A DNA stretch of 64,000 bases from Chrysomallon squamiferum (Eukaryota; Mollusca; Gastropoda; Neomphalida; Peltospiridae): assembly GCA_012295275.1 (NCBI GenBank), contig CM022665.1, positions 17,132,476-17,196,475 of the forward strand, read 5' to 3'. Made by a program: the position numbers and the translations under genes. Every line of letters begins with the position of its first letter. Within the stretch, counting starts at the first letter, position 1. The notes under the pieces are model-generated. The model ran no database searches. It had not been told where the DNA came from and worked only from the letters and a program-made list of their open reading frames with translations. Shown piece after piece: positions 24,356-38,549 of this stretch.

Positions 24356-24407
24356 TAGTCAACACAATAGAAGTAGCATGGGATATGTCGGTAGCTTTCC
24401 TGTGCTG
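24356..24407 (-). repeat. right terminal inverted repeat, copy 2
   Basis: Begins TAGTCAACACAATAG and ends CCTGTGCTG, as at the right end of copy 1. Confidence 0.88.

Positions 24408-26073
<1,666 letters not shown>

Positions 26074-26167
<94 letters not shown>
26074..26167 (+). repeat. (CT)n microsatellite
   Basis: About 46 uninterrupted CT units in a wider T/C-rich zone starting near 25960. Confidence 0.95.
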
Positions 26168-26168
<1 letters not shown>

Positions 26169-27545
26169 ATTCCGTACCTTTTTATGATGGTTCAGCCTTT
26201 CTGCTGATCGACATAATTTCATTTTATTAAATCTTTATATATATTTATTGTCTTACAACTTGACAGGTTCATGAAGGTCGCATGGATAAGAACCAGGCGA
26301 GCAACAGCAGTGAGCAAGACAATGAATCACATGGGCAGTGAATCAAAGTCAATATTTCAAAGTTCACTGAAATCCATTCAGTTATGTCAGCGACGTAGAG
26401 TAACCCGTGTTTGTTAACAGGCGAATAAATCTTCACATCAACATCAAATTTTCTGGAAAACAAAATGACCCGTTTCAACTCGCTTAGACATCAAATCTTC
26501 TCTACATAAATCACACAATTATAACTGCCCTCTGTAATTTGGTCAGTAACCCGTTGAAAATGTACGTAATAAAAAATGAACATCTATCAAACATGGAAAA
26601 GATGCAGATTATTATTAAAATAAGTTCTCAGATTTTAAACTTCTGTGAACGGAATGAAGTCTTAGTCAGAACGGGAAATTCAGATTGAAATTAGCACTTT
26701 ATCTGAGAAAAAAAGTTTCTTGATAGATTACCTTCTCGTCAACAACAGCGAGAGAGAAAAGCCCGAACGACTAAAGGTCTTCATTTTGAAATCCTATAAC
26801 GGTCTGGTGTGGTAAAAGCCACGACTGTAATGAAGCCATGAGGCAGTTATTATTCTTTCGACAAGGAATGCAATCATATGATTTTTAAACTACAGCATCA
26901 TCAGACAGCTTGAGGATTTCAGGGACGAATGGTTCTGAAAATAATACCTGTGTCTTGGTTTTTCGATGGTTTTGTGAATAACTGCGTATCCGTCTCATCT
27001 CATCGTTATGCTAATAATTACGAATGAATTATTATAAACAGTGTCATACATCTATCTCGGTGTCTTACTTTGTTTTATTAACTCATTAGTTTTTTAATGA
27101 TAAAAAAAAAAAAAAAACGAAATGATTTTCTATCCCATCTTATTGTTTACCTATGCATAAAGGGTCTTGGAGAAATTCGAAACCATTCGCTATAGCCTTT
27201 CAACGGGGTACTGACTGGATCGGAAAAATATAAAGATTAAGAGAGATCCGGGTGAAAACCAATTACCATCTTTTAATAAGATTCTGCTGTAGCAGGAATT
27301 AATTACTTTTCGTAGCGAACCTGAATAATTATAAAATGACATATGAGTACTGTGGGTGTGTGCGTTTTCCAGTTACTTACGATTATTTTCTCAGAATTCG
27401 TCGATTTTTCCTCCAAAAAGCCGGTGTTGAGATACACTATTTTATACGAGTAATAGCGTAAATGCGGATGCCTCAAAAATAGTTAATTTTCTTTTATCTT
27501 ATCATTTATAATAAATCTAAGTATATTTCTCACACATACACACAG

Positions 27546-27548
<3 letters not shown>
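26168..27548. other. intergenic, no gene recognised
   Basis: Unique DNA with a short poly-A near 27103-27117. The minus-strand 69-codon frame at 26269-26478 has no recognised relative. Confidence 0.5.

Positions 27549-27594
<46 letters not shown>
27549..27594 (+). repeat. (CT)n microsatellite
   Basis: About 23 CT units, preceded by CACACATACACACAGCAG. Confidence 0.95.
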
Positions 27595-27599
<5 letters not shown>

Positions 27600-27984
27600 T
27601 CATTCAAGTTCATGAAAATTCGAAAAATATCGTTACAACTGCAAATGTTTTCAGCATCACAGCTGCAAAAGTGAAATCAGTTACTGTTACTAACAGTATT
27701 AGAAAACCGCGACCAGGGAACACGTTTAATAATTAATATATCAGTTTGCTACAGAATTCTAAAGCTAAGGCTGTCGAAAGGCATACATCGAGATGACGTT
27801 TGATTGACACCGGAAGTTGCCATAGCACTTTGCCATTTCGTCGCCTTTTAACTTCTCTGGGTTTAATCTTCATTTGTTGCTATTTTCTCTTCCATTTTTA
27901 TATTTACTCTTCTTTCTTTACTCGAGGATGGCTTTGTATGCATGTCATAGAGCCCAGGAAGGCAGATCAACTCAAAATGAAATT

Positions 27985-28130
27985 AGACACGCGTAAAATA
28001 ATTTCTTTAACCACGCATACTGATAATAACATAAATAACTTCTTTAACTGAGACATGCTAGGCACCACGCATGCAGATGATAACATAAACTGTTAATAAG
28101 ACTGTAGCCATTTTTTTCTGAGGCACGCGT
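27985..28130. repeat. weak 53-bp duplication
   Basis: ACCACGCATACTGATAATAAC (about 28010) and ACCACGCATGCAGATGATAAC (about 28063) keep a 53-bp spacing. GACACGCG/GAGGCACGCG words before and after hint at further decayed units. Confidence 0.5.
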
Positions 28131-28495
28131 TTTAATCTTTTTCACTGTACTGTTATTTAGTAGCATCAGATGCACATTTTTACTTTCTTTTCTTCTGTTC
28201 CGGTATTTTCTTTCTTAACAAGTAAAATATATTTGACTAAACTTTGCTATAAGAGCCTAAACATATTTAGTCGCTATGTATACATAGCTGCCCTCTACAT
28301 ACACAACCGGTTTATATGTATTTAACCTCCCTCTGTAACCACTTTGCACGTCTGCCTTCACGTATTTAACCTCGCTACTTAATCTCCCTACAGATCTCTC
28401 GCCACGTTACATAAACATAATCTCGCTCTCCATAAATAACGCCACTGTAGTTCTATAACCTCCTTACAAATGTTCCTTATACGTATTTAGTTTTC

Positions 28496-28499
<4 letters not shown>
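28131..28499. other. intergenic with weak ATTTAACCTC repeats
   Basis: The word GTATTTAACCTC recurs at about 28318 and 28362, with looser echoes to 28490. No gene is recognised. Confidence 0.4.

Positions 28500-28561
<62 letters not shown>
28500..28561 (-). repeat. (GA)n microsatellite
   Basis: About 31 AG units, followed by a short GTAT tetranucleotide patch at 28619-28636. Confidence 0.95.
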
Positions 28562-28563
<2 letters not shown>

Positions 28564-28636
28564 CGATGTATGTGTGCATGTTTGTATATATTTTGTGTAT
28601 ATAAACATATATAAATGGATGTATGTATGTATGTAT

Positions 28637-29246
28637 ACTTCGTTCGCATATTCAGCGTCCTTCTTGCTTCGTCATATATATGTTTAACAGCTTATACTGC
28701 CTTTGTCTGTGTACACGCCCTGCCACAGTATTTGTCTTAGAATACTGGAAATAGCATAGATCGCGAAAGACATTCTTTCATAGTCGATATTCCACTAAAC
28801 GCACTATTATCGCAAAGAAAACACCGTGGCTCTTCTCTCTTAATGAATTTACTTTTCCTTTGATGGGAAATTATTGCGGCTGGCATTTGCTAGCAGCGCA
28901 AATCTTTGTGAATCTCGTAAAATAATACTTGGCGAGCAGTTAAGCACGACAAGGAATATTCTTTTAATACCATATCAGCTTTGCAGTCTAATACAAAGTA
29001 TATTATACTAGAGAGATAAATCAAAGAAAAATTCAAATTTAATCCAATAAGACGGGCAGGTTAAAGCAATTTTTTAATTTTTTTTATTTTTTTTTGAGGT
29101 GTCACTGATTATATAGCCGAATTATGAACAAACCATAATAAGTACGATTTTCAATCAAGATATCTCTGCGATAGGTAAACCGAAAAAAAAGAAAAAATAT
29201 CTAGACTTTGCTATACTGCAAAAGTATATACACTTTTTATTTTATT

Positions 29247-29248
<2 letters not shown>
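28637..29248. other. intergenic, no gene recognised
   Basis: Unique AT-rich DNA with short poly-T and poly-A runs near 29070-29095 and 29180-29200. Confidence 0.5.

Positions 29249-29298
<50 letters not shown>
29249..29298. repeat. (AC)n microsatellite
   Basis: About 24 AC units. Confidence 0.95.
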
Positions 29299-29576
29299 CA
29301 CAGTTACTAATGCGTCTGAATAAACTTGGAGGAAAATCTACATACACTCACCTAACTGTACCTATACAACAGAGAAATAAAGATAGATCTAATTAACATG
29401 TTTTCAAAAGATTCTCACTGTTAACGTGAGAAATCGGATAGAAAACTGATGTGGAGAATTATACAGTGCTGAGATATATAATTACAAAATCAGTTACTAA
29501 TTTAGTATATACAAACAATTACATACCTTTCATAAGGACCTTTACTCAGTACTGAATAGCCAGGTGTTCTTTTGTC

Positions 29577-30440
29577 ATGAGTATTAAAAGTGGATGGAAG
29601 TTGTTTTATGATGAGTATTAAAAGAATGTGGATGTTATTTTTTGGTTGGTGGTATTAAAAGTCACAACAGCTTGCTCTGATTAGCAACGTTAATTCATTT
29701 TTTTCCATTTCCATTTCCATATTTTTGGTGGTATTAAAAGATACTGCTGTTTTGTGTTGGATGTTAAAAATAGATGGGTGTAGTTTTGTGTTGGATGTTA
29801 AAATAGATGGGTGTAGTTTTGTGTTGGATGTTAAAATAGATGGGTGTAGTTTTGTGTTGGATGTTAAAAGTAGATGGGTGTAGTTTTGTGTTGGATGTTA
29901 AAAAATAGTTTTGTGTTGGATGATGTTTTGTGTTGGATGTTAAAAATAGTAGTTTTGTGTTGGATGTTAAAATAGATGGGTGTAGTTTTGTGTTGGATGT
30001 TAAAAATAGATGGGTGTAGTTTTGTGTTGGATGTTAAAATAGATGGGTGTAGTTTTGTGTTGGATGTTAAAATAGATGGGTGTAGTTTTGTGTTGGATGT
30101 TAAAAATAGATGGGTGTAGTTTTGTGTTGGGATGTTTTGTGTTGGATGTTAAAATAGATGGGTGTAGTTTTTTTGGATGTTAAAAATAGATTGGATGTTA
30201 AAATAGATGGGTGTAATTTTGTGTTGGATGTTAAAAATTTGTCGTTTTGTGTTGGATGTTAAAAATAGATGGGTGTAGTTTTGTATTTGGATTTGATGTT
30301 AAAAATAGATGGGTTGGATGTTAAAATAGATGGGTGTAGTTTTGTTGTTTTGTGTTTTGTGTTGAATATTAAAAAAGATGGGTGTGTTTTCTGGTGGATA
30401 TGAATATTAAAAATGTTTTCTGGTGGATATTAAAAATGCA
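29577..30440 (+). repeat. 33/34-bp minisatellite with decayed edges
   Basis: The core (about 29747-30377) holds 18 occurrences of GATGTTAAAA. The common unit is GTGTAGTTTTGTGTTGG followed by ATGTTAAAATAGATGG; a 34-bp form has an extra A. Several units are internally shortened, such as ATGATGTTTTGTGTTGG near 29920. The left edge (29577-29746) carries looser GTATTAAAAG units, and the right edge (30378-30440) carries GAATATTAAAAA and GGTGGATATTAAAAATG units. No frame stays open across it. Confidence 0.93.
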
Positions 30441-30825
30441 GAGTTGTTGTTTTGCGTCTATATATGCCTGTACATTATTAATTATTGTTAAAATAAAATT
30501 TTAAAAATATTAATTATTAAGATGAAGGCATATATGTTTGTACGTATGTACACGTGTGTGTGTGTGTGTTATATTAGTACATTTGAAACGATCGATCTAA
30601 CCTCGTACTAATCTAGATTATTCTGCAGATTAAGTCGCTATCTGGGTAAAAGCTATTTTAATAAGGGAAACAAAAACTAAATGAATGAATTAAACAATAA
30701 TAATAATAACAGTTTCGATATTTTCTCTTTAAAATATTTTTTTCATGACTTAATAGAATTACGTTTAAATGAATATACAAAATTAATAAATTAACTAGAC
30801 CAAAGTTATTTCGTTGTTGTCGTTG
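30441..30825. other. intergenic, no gene recognised
   Basis: AT-rich unique DNA with a short GT run at about 30553-30568. Confidence 0.5.

Positions 30826-30854
<29 letters not shown>
30826..30854. repeat. poly-T, 29 nt
   Basis: Homopolymer after GTTGTTGTCGTTG. Confidence 0.9.
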
Positions 30855-30858
<4 letters not shown>

Positions 30859-31137
30859 GGTTGTTATTATTTCTTTTTTAATGTTTTTCTGTGGAAAACA
30901 TCAAATGGAAATAAAAAGTGCGTGTAAATATGTTTACGTTAGAAAAAAAAGAAGAAAGATTCAGTTTTGAAGTAGCTAACCAGAATTACGTATGTCATGC
31001 TCTTTAACCGTAGTGGAGATAACTAGGAGACACACTCTTTAGATGGAAAAGGAATTATGAACTAATCTTTTAAGGAACGGTTCATATACATTTATTGAGA
31101 GATTAATGAAAATAAGGTATTTCCACTATTAGTGGTT

Positions 31138-31562
<425 letters not shown>

Positions 31563-31967
31563 AAATTGAAAAAAAATAAAAAATAAAGTAAAATAAAAAA
31601 ATAAAAAAAATAAATGTTAAAAAAAAGAGGAAATCCCATTAGACTTGCCAGATTTGCCTGTAATGGCCGCACTCTGTGTGAAGATGTTAAACTTATTTCC
31701 CAGGCTATTTACACCGACAAAATAGTTTCCGGTGGGGAAATCAAAGTTATTTTAATAATTAATAAAAACTGATATTTTTAAACTGCAGAGATATCGCAGA
31801 CAGGATGACAACAGAAGGGGACCTGACAGTTGTAATGTGCTGTTTTATTCAAACTTGGCACTGATTTCCAATTTTCAACTGAATTAATCATCAGTAAAAA
31901 ACAAAACGATTTATGTTTCATACCTCCTTAATTATTTAGAATTTCTCTATAATTATTATTGATCAAC

Positions 31968-31973
<6 letters not shown>

Positions 31974-32003
<30 letters not shown>
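31974..32003. repeat. poly-A, 30 nt
   Basis: Homopolymer. No SINE or LINE body is evident immediately 5'. Confidence 0.9.
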
Positions 32004-32008
<5 letters not shown>

Positions 32009-32197
32009 AATTGTCAAAAATTATTACATCATAATTTCTTACCTCTGTCTCAGCAATACACAATATAGTGTAAATAATTATTTGTCCATGCTGTGTTTCT
32101 GTCATGTATCTCCAGTCCTGTGTGTGTTATGGGGTACATTCGACATTTTACTAAAGCTTCTCTTAAATTAACTGTACTAAACTCTGTTACACTCTTC

Positions 32198-32229
32198 TTT
32201 TTTTTTTTTTTTTTTTTTTTTATTTTTTT

Positions 32230-32314
<85 letters not shown>

Positions 32315-32316
32315 TA
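32198..32316. repeat. poly-T, (TTTA)n, (TTA)n compound tract
   Basis: A run of about 24 T, then about eight TTTA units, then about seventeen TTA units, each step adding A to the same T-rich motif. Confidence 0.93.
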
Positions 32317-32459
32317 AATAATAATTTTTCTGTAACTTCTGATGTGTTATTGTTAAACTGTTTACTGGTTAGTAGGTTTGGTTTAGATGTTTTGTTTTCT
32401 GGGGTTTTTGTTTTTGCTTTATTTTTTATTTTATATGAAGATATCAAAATCGAAATAGA

Positions 32460-32483
32460 AAAAAAAAAAAAAAAAAAAAAAAA
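32460..32483. repeat. poly-A
   Basis: About 24 A, followed by A-rich purine DNA to 32830. Confidence 0.88.
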
Positions 32484-32704
32484 TTAAGAGAAAGAATAAT
32501 TAACGAAAAAAAAAAAAGCGGCCAGAAAAGGAAAATAAATTAGAATTAAAACATAATCCACGAATAGAAAATAGAAAGAAAGGAAAAAATGAAAAACAGG
32601 ATGAATTAGAACGCCTCCCTCCAACGCCCCCCACCAAAGAAAAAAATTGTTGAAATTACCTAGGTCAGTGAAAACAAAAGAAAAAGAGGAATGAAAACGA
32701 GAAT

Positions 32705-32956
32705 AAAGGAAAGAAAGGAAAAAACAACAACTAGATAATGAAAATATTAAATAAAGGAATAAAAGAAAGGAAAAAACTAGATAATGAAAATATTAAATAA
32801 ATGAATAAAGGAAACAGGAAGAAAAATAAAATAAAAATAAAATAAATCAAAGGCTTCTTTTTCTTTCTTTTTCTTAGTAAGCAAACATGATAAAAATAAA
32901 AATAAAATAAATCAAAGGCTTCTTTTTCTTTCTTTTTCTTAGTAAGCAAACATGAT
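32705..32956. repeat. two successive local tandem duplications
   Basis: A 46-bp duplication (CTAGATAATGAAAATATT at 32731 and 32777) is followed by an almost exact 65-bp duplication (32827-32891 and 32892-32956) carrying AAATCAAAGGCTTC and TTAGTAAGCAAACATGAT. The exactness of the second implies a recent event. Confidence 0.9.
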
Positions 32957-33640
32957 AAAAATCTTTTTTTCTGTTCTTTTTTTTTTGTTTTTTCAATCGA
33001 TAATGTGTAAATTTAAGAACTGACCCTGTCAAGTACCAAATATCAGCAATATTAAGCTTATTTCATTTATCGATATGCCAGAAACGCAGGTGGACGACCA
33101 TCGAGGCAGCATATTGATCAATTTAACAAATTGACAGACGACAGAACACGAGACTTTTCCCGCTACAACTGTTCGCGCCCGAGGACGTAGAATATTACGC
33201 TGTATTGCATAGCGTGCAAGCAAGTCGTTACCAGTGTAAATGTTGACGTCACCACTCAGACCGCTGTTTCATTAATGATTTAAGGTACGGTAATGAAAAA
33301 TGTTTGGGGCAAAGGGAGAGAAAAGAAAGGCAGCGAAAAAAACAATAATACTCTCCGCGTGAATGTGTCATGAAATGACATTCTTGTTATTATTTCTGAA
33401 ACGTTACAAGTTTTGGAATTTCATTAATTTTTAGTGGAGGACTCGCCTTTCTGATTATCTAGTTTATGTCTGCTACTACAGTTTTTAAGTCATTTTGTTT
33501 AAAACAAAACGGAAAGATTTTCCAAAGAAAGAAAATGAAGAAAAAGCAATACAAAAATGTAATGAAATTTTATTTAGAAATGTGAAGCAAATTAAACTGA
33601 TGATTTTTAGGATTAATAAATGCATACGATAAACCTTTTT

Positions 33641-33643
<3 letters not shown>
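32957..33643. other. intergenic, no gene recognised
   Basis: Less AT-biased around 33060-33260, with a CRE octamer at 33244-33251. A 64-codon minus-strand frame (33029-33223) has balanced composition but no family I recognise. Confidence 0.45.

Positions 33644-33708
<65 letters not shown>
33644..33708 (+). repeat. (CT)n microsatellite
   Basis: About 32 CT units. A short ATAC tetranucleotide patch lies at 33732-33751. Confidence 0.95.
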
Positions 33709-33713
<5 letters not shown>

Positions 33714-33751
33714 CTTTTGCTTAAAATGAAAATACATACATACATACATAC

Positions 33752-34585
33752 AGACACACACACACTTTCTAATAATCATATTTATGTCTCTTTATATTTC
33801 TTTCCTACCAGTTCTGCGGGCAGTATTCTGATGAAGCGATGGCGGAAGATTTAAAATGCCACAAAGTCAATAATACTGAAAGTACAATTTAAACAGCCAA
33901 ACATTTAAAGACTGAATACGCTTATTGGTCATTCAAAACGTAAACAGGATTACAGTCACTGAGGTTTTGAAGATGTACACATTATCTTCCTGCTTCCGAC
34001 TAAGCACACTTAATTTTATAATTCAAACAGTTGTTAATAATTTTTTGTAGTGCAGAAAATACCATTTAGTCTCTGAAATGTGTTTTTGATTTAACGAAAT
34101 TATATTTAATGACTGTTAGATCGAATACAAATCTATTTCATTTTTTTCTTCTTTAAAATGAAAATTATAGAACCTTTATAAAACGATTTTCTTTGCGAAA
34201 ATAATCAGTAGTTATTTTTTTTTTCTTCTAATTACAGTTGTTAGGATAGGCAAGTGTTTTAGATTAAGTTGTTTTTTCAAAACATTGATTAACCACATTT
34301 ATTTTACAAACAACAGATTCATTCTCAGTTTATAAAGAAAGCTGTTTAAATGTAATTGTTAAATGTTTAATTCGTTGTGAAATCTAAATCCTATTACGTA
34401 TGTATGTATGTTTGAAAGAGAGACTGAGTGAGAAAGGGAAAATGAAAGAGAGAGTCAGAGAGAAAGAGACAGGAAATGAGAGCGAGAGAGAAAGAAGAAG
34501 AAATAGAGGAGAGAGAGATTATGTGGCTGAATATGCAGATGTCTGAAAATTAGTTTTTTGGGGTTAAATTGATACAAATATATCT
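33752..34585. other. intergenic; possible terminal exon at 33812
   Basis: Mostly unique AT-rich DNA ending in a GA-rich stretch (34420-34520). A pyrimidine tract plus CAG at 33809-33811 precedes a 26-codon frame that stops at 33890-33892; this is given as a finding only. Confidence 0.4.
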
Positions 34586-34706
34586 GTATGTATGTATATG
34601 TATGTGTGTATGTGTGTATGTGTGTAGGTATGTAGGTAGGTACGTACGTACGGATTAATAAATGAATGTGCGTATGTGTATGTGTGTGTGTATGCATGTG
34701 TATAAT

Positions 34707-34751
<45 letters not shown>
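34586..34751. repeat. (GTAT)n/(GT)n/(AT)n compound tract
   Basis: GTAT and GTGTAT units, GTAG and GTAC variants, then an AT run from about 34713. Confidence 0.88.
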
Positions 34752-34752
<1 letters not shown>

Positions 34753-35093
34753 ATACATCCTTCAAAGAAACTAATAATTAAATAAGTAAAATCTACTGTG
34801 GTGTTTCAGAACATAACATTAATCACAGAGTTGAAACTAAACACCGTATCAAGTTTCAGCCGATATTCCCAGGACTCAAGGACTGACCACAGCCTGCTGT
34901 ATGGACATTAATCACCAGATGCAGTGGAAAAAAGAAAATCCGTGCAGCGTCGTTCACAACGAGGCTGGCGTGGACTCAGTTTCTTGTCCCCTGACGTGGA
35001 AGAGTTAATTAAAAATTATTCTCATTGTAATAAGGCTTGTCGGTAAAGTTTTATTACAGCCTGAACTAAAATTAATGACAGTTTTTAGTTTTG
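34752..35093. other. intergenic, no gene recognised
   Basis: Unique DNA with local composition closer to 45% GC at 34850-35000, but no supported frame. Confidence 0.45.
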
Positions 35094-35228
35094 AAAGAGA
35101 CAGAGACAGACAGACAGACAGAGAGAGAGAGAGAGGGTGAGATAAAAAGAGAGACAAAAGATCAAGATGAGAGAAAAAATAAAACAGAATAGATAGAGAC
35201 AGAAAGAAAGAAAGAGAAAGAGAAAGAT
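35094..35228. repeat. GA/CAGA purine-rich tract
   Basis: GACAGACAGACAGA then (GA)n, then GA-rich DNA with AAAG units to 35228. Confidence 0.8.
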
Positions 35229-35824
35229 TTTGTGGTTGAACATACACACGTGCAATAAAACTGTTTTTTTCTTAAATTAATACGATTATCCATTTCTCCA
35301 TTGATAATTTACAAATATCATATTATTCGATGTACTGATAAAGAAATCAAAATCTTCATAATATTTTATTTTTCATCTTTCGTAGAACTCATTAACTTAA
35401 AGCTCGAGGTTAATTAATAATTATTTTGCTGTATTTAATTTTGCTGTGTGCAGTACTCGCGTGACTGTACTAATGGCATTATCTATTCAACTAATATTTC
35501 ACTTATACTAAAAGTGTAATCTCTTTTTCGTATTTATTTCAGATTATAATTAACTTAAGAAGTAAATAATGGCAATAAAACTAATTTCCAGCAAAAGCAA
35601 ATAAGACTTTTTTTTATTGATTTCCCTACATAAAGGAATATAACTAATATAATAAAAAAAATAAGATGATGATTTTGTCTCTGATTATTTTTTATATTTA
35701 ATTTTGTGTGTGATATTGTTGTTGCTGATATATGTATGTTGCGTGTATATATGTTTATGATGTTGTTTATTCGTTTACATTTTATGCTCTTATTTTTTTT
35801 CATATATATATACCTTTACTAATG
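35229..35824. other. intergenic, no gene recognised
   Basis: AT-rich unique DNA with no supported frame. Confidence 0.5.
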
Positions 35825-36400
35825 TACACATTTATAAACATACGACTACCCATACACAAACACACACACACACACACACATACGCAGATGCACATACACA
35901 TACACACAGATAATATTATACCTACATAAGAATATACCCCAAAACACAACTTTGTACACAGACACATACATATAAACACAGCAATATATAGGCAGATGCA
36001 TATACACATATATACACAAATATACACACATGTACACATTTACACACATATATATACATGCCCACATACAAACACACACATATGCACACCCACACATACA
36101 TACATATATAAATATAAACACATACACATATATATACACATACACACATACATATACACACACATACATATATATGTACATATACACACATATATGTACA
36201 TATACGCATACACACACATCTACGCACGTACACACATACACACATGCACACATGTACACACATGCACACACATGCACACATTATACACACATATACTTTC
36301 AGCATTAAAAATACATACACACCAACATATATGCACACAATTACATTCACATACATACACACACAGACACACACACATACACACATATATAAACATACTC
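35825..36400. repeat. 575-bp irregular (AC)n/(ATAC)n field
   Basis: Nearly the whole interval alternates CA and TA steps (ACAC, ATACAC, ATATAC). Frames of 140-155 residues on both strands (Cys/Val/Tyr-rich one way, His/Thr-rich the other) come from the alternation and are not genes. Alternating purine-pyrimidine of this length could adopt left-handed DNA. Confidence 0.92.
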
Positions 36401-36651
36401 ACACGTTCATGTTATAATGAAACACACATAGACACATGCTATTTTTCAATTATCAACAAGTGATTTTGTTAGCTTTCTGATATGGCAGACTTTTAATAAA
36501 CCAGTGGTGAGGCAATGGATGTCAGGAGAAACGGCTTTCAGAAGAATTATCCAAAATTTTAAACTTAGATTCCTTTGTAATGTAATGTCATTTAAAATGG
36601 CTAATTAACACAACGCTCTGGAACATTAATTATTAGACGATAATTCATTAC
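36401..36651. other. intergenic gap between two CA/TA fields
   Basis: Unique AT-rich DNA, no frame of note. Confidence 0.5.
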
Positions 36652-36928
36652 TGCATATACATACATATACGCACACACATTTAGCAAAGTATTTCGCATA
36701 CGGACACTCATACTTACATTGAAAGATACATTTACACACACACACACACGCACACACACACACACCCATACATATATACACATGAACACACATTATGAGT
36801 GTGCACGAGTATAGTTCGCATCTTAAATAATTACATATAATTTAACATAATTACATATAATGTGTATGTATATGCGTGTTTGTGTGTATATATATATATA
36901 AACACACACACACGCACAACATATATAT
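36652..36928. repeat. ATAC, CA and AT tracts
   Basis: Dispersed ATAC and CA runs (36735-36784) and a GT/AT/CA cluster (36859-36928) continue the composition of the upstream field with unique DNA between them. Confidence 0.8.
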
Positions 36929-37385
36929 TTACGAGTGGGTGTAGGTGTTTGCGTGGGTGTATTTATGTTTTTCTTGAGAAAATATTCAAAATTACTGATA
37001 CTAATATAAAATAATCTATATATTTATATATAAATTGACTATAACAGGCTTAATGTGAATCAAATATTTGTAACCTTTGCATCTTACATAGCATGGTACG
37101 TTAAACTGTAAACTGAAGTCAGGTAAATATAAATATGTAATTACTGTATCCACGCCAATAGAAAACGTCCTGCTGTGACGTCAGATGAGGTTAAACTAAA
37201 GCATGACCGAACTGAACTTAATTCACATTGTAATTCAACGTTATTTGAATACTCTATATGAATATAAATACATAATTGACAAGATGACATAGTCGTTATG
37301 GTAATGATGCACATCAGATATTTAAAGTGATAATACATGTATATTTATAGATCTGTCCTAGCAGACGAACCGAATACATGCACTT
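36929..37385. other. intergenic, no gene recognised
   Basis: Unique DNA with a CRE octamer at 37176-37183. Confidence 0.5.
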
Positions 37386-37460
37386 AAAAAAAAAAAAAAA
37401 AAAAAAAAAAGAAAAAAGAATAAAAACAAAAATAAAACTCTTTTTTTTTTTTTTTTTTTT
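37386..37460. repeat. poly-A and poly-T facing pair
   Basis: A 25-A run (37386-37410) and a 20-T run (37441-37460) are 30 bp apart and mutually complementary. Confidence 0.9.
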
Positions 37461-38549
37461 CATTCATGAATATTCATAATTTTTATTTACAGCTAAATAG
37501 CACTTTAAATTTAGAAACATGAGGTCTATTCTGGCACTACTAAATAATGAAACTCGCCACCAATTTCATTATTTCTGTATACTGTATTTGCCAAAGATTT
37601 TTGTTGCATCTGTTTTTCAGTAGAGAGTGCTTTACTGGTTATGGTTATTAAGAGAAACAATTCTTTGCCGTCAACCAAAAAAAAAAAAAAATGTTCTATC
37701 TGTCATGTCCGGGAAGTGGATTTCCTCTCTCGTTATCTGCATAATCCTTAATCATATGTGTGATACATACAACCAATGCTTTCAAAAGTGCTGAGTGCAT
37801 AAAACTGCTTCTTCCTTAATCCTTATTACCAGTAAATGCGATTTCACCGTGGCTGTATTGTTATCTTCACGATGTTTTTTTGTTGTTTTTTGTTTGTTTT
37901 TTTTCTCAATAATAATTGTTATTTGACGTTATTTTATTTTATTTTTAATTTTTAATCGGAGCCTGAGCTCACTTCTGTTATCGTTCACATTATACAGCCG
38001 TTTATAGATGTATCAGTAAGACAGGAATAATGCTGGTTTAAAAGAATGAAAAGCACGTTTTGTTTCATTGTACTGGTGGATTTACTAATGTTCTCTTGCC
38101 TGGTAAAATTATTGTTTTTGGGTGACTTAAGTTATTTACCAAAGTATTTTGATTAATTTCCTGTGCCCGTTTATTTCATATCAAATATCTGATAATTTTG
38201 TAAGACGAATTGCACTACTTTTTCCATTTCACCAACATATTGTCTTTAAAATATATGTGTTTTTCTACAGACAGTATAGTACATACCTTCATTTTTTTTA
38301 TTAAAGAGACTTGTGAAGTACTGACTGAAAATTTCCTTAGAACTGTTTAAATGAAGGTTCTCGTCTTTCAAGTATTTTATACAATTATCTACAATAAAGA
38401 TTTTGTAGTGATAATGGATAATCTTTCTATAGTCATTTCACACAGCGCATTCGTGTATATCCACATTTCCTTCAATGGCTTTACAAAACGTTACAAATAT
38501 TTTACAAAACAAAATACGTAAATAAAAATATCTAAGTAACTTACTAAAT
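37461..38549. other. intergenic, no gene recognised
   Basis: About 1.1 kb of AT-rich unique DNA with one 15-A run near 37678. Confidence 0.5.

Larger units (their letters stand above)
22960..24407 (-). mobile_element. 1.45-kb TIR element, copy 2 (inverted)
   Basis: Bounded by 52-bp inverted repeats (22960-23011 and 24356-24407) opening CAGCACAGGAAAGCTACC. The interior is the reverse complement of 6081-7525 with only homopolymer length changes and a few substitutions; for example, 23860 has two differences in ten bases where copy 1 reads CCTGTGCTTG. A 111-codon frame (23062-23397) begins at ATG here but at ATC in copy 1, and its product resembles no transposase. The near identity points to recent movement or to gene conversion between the copies. 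Confidence 0.85.

Noticed and set aside
27808-27830. ETS-like CCGGAAGT motif as a promoter (also near 13669)
   Set aside because: A single short motif with no downstream exon candidate; too common by chance.
29747-30377. CRISPR-like array
   Set aside because: Repeats adjoin directly without unique spacers of constant length, and the context is animal DNA. It is a minisatellite.
33029-33223. 64-codon minus-strand frame in a GC-richer patch
   Set aside because: Balanced composition but no family resemblance, splice sites or neighbour to support it.
35846-36463. Frames of 143-155 residues rich in Cys/Val/Tyr or His/Thr
   Set aside because: They are direct readings of the (AC)n/(ATAC)n field and occur on both strands and in several frames at once.
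37386-37460. Poly-A/poly-T pair as ends of a retroposon
   Set aside because: Only 30 bp separate them and no element body is present. Homopolymers are frequent throughout the window.
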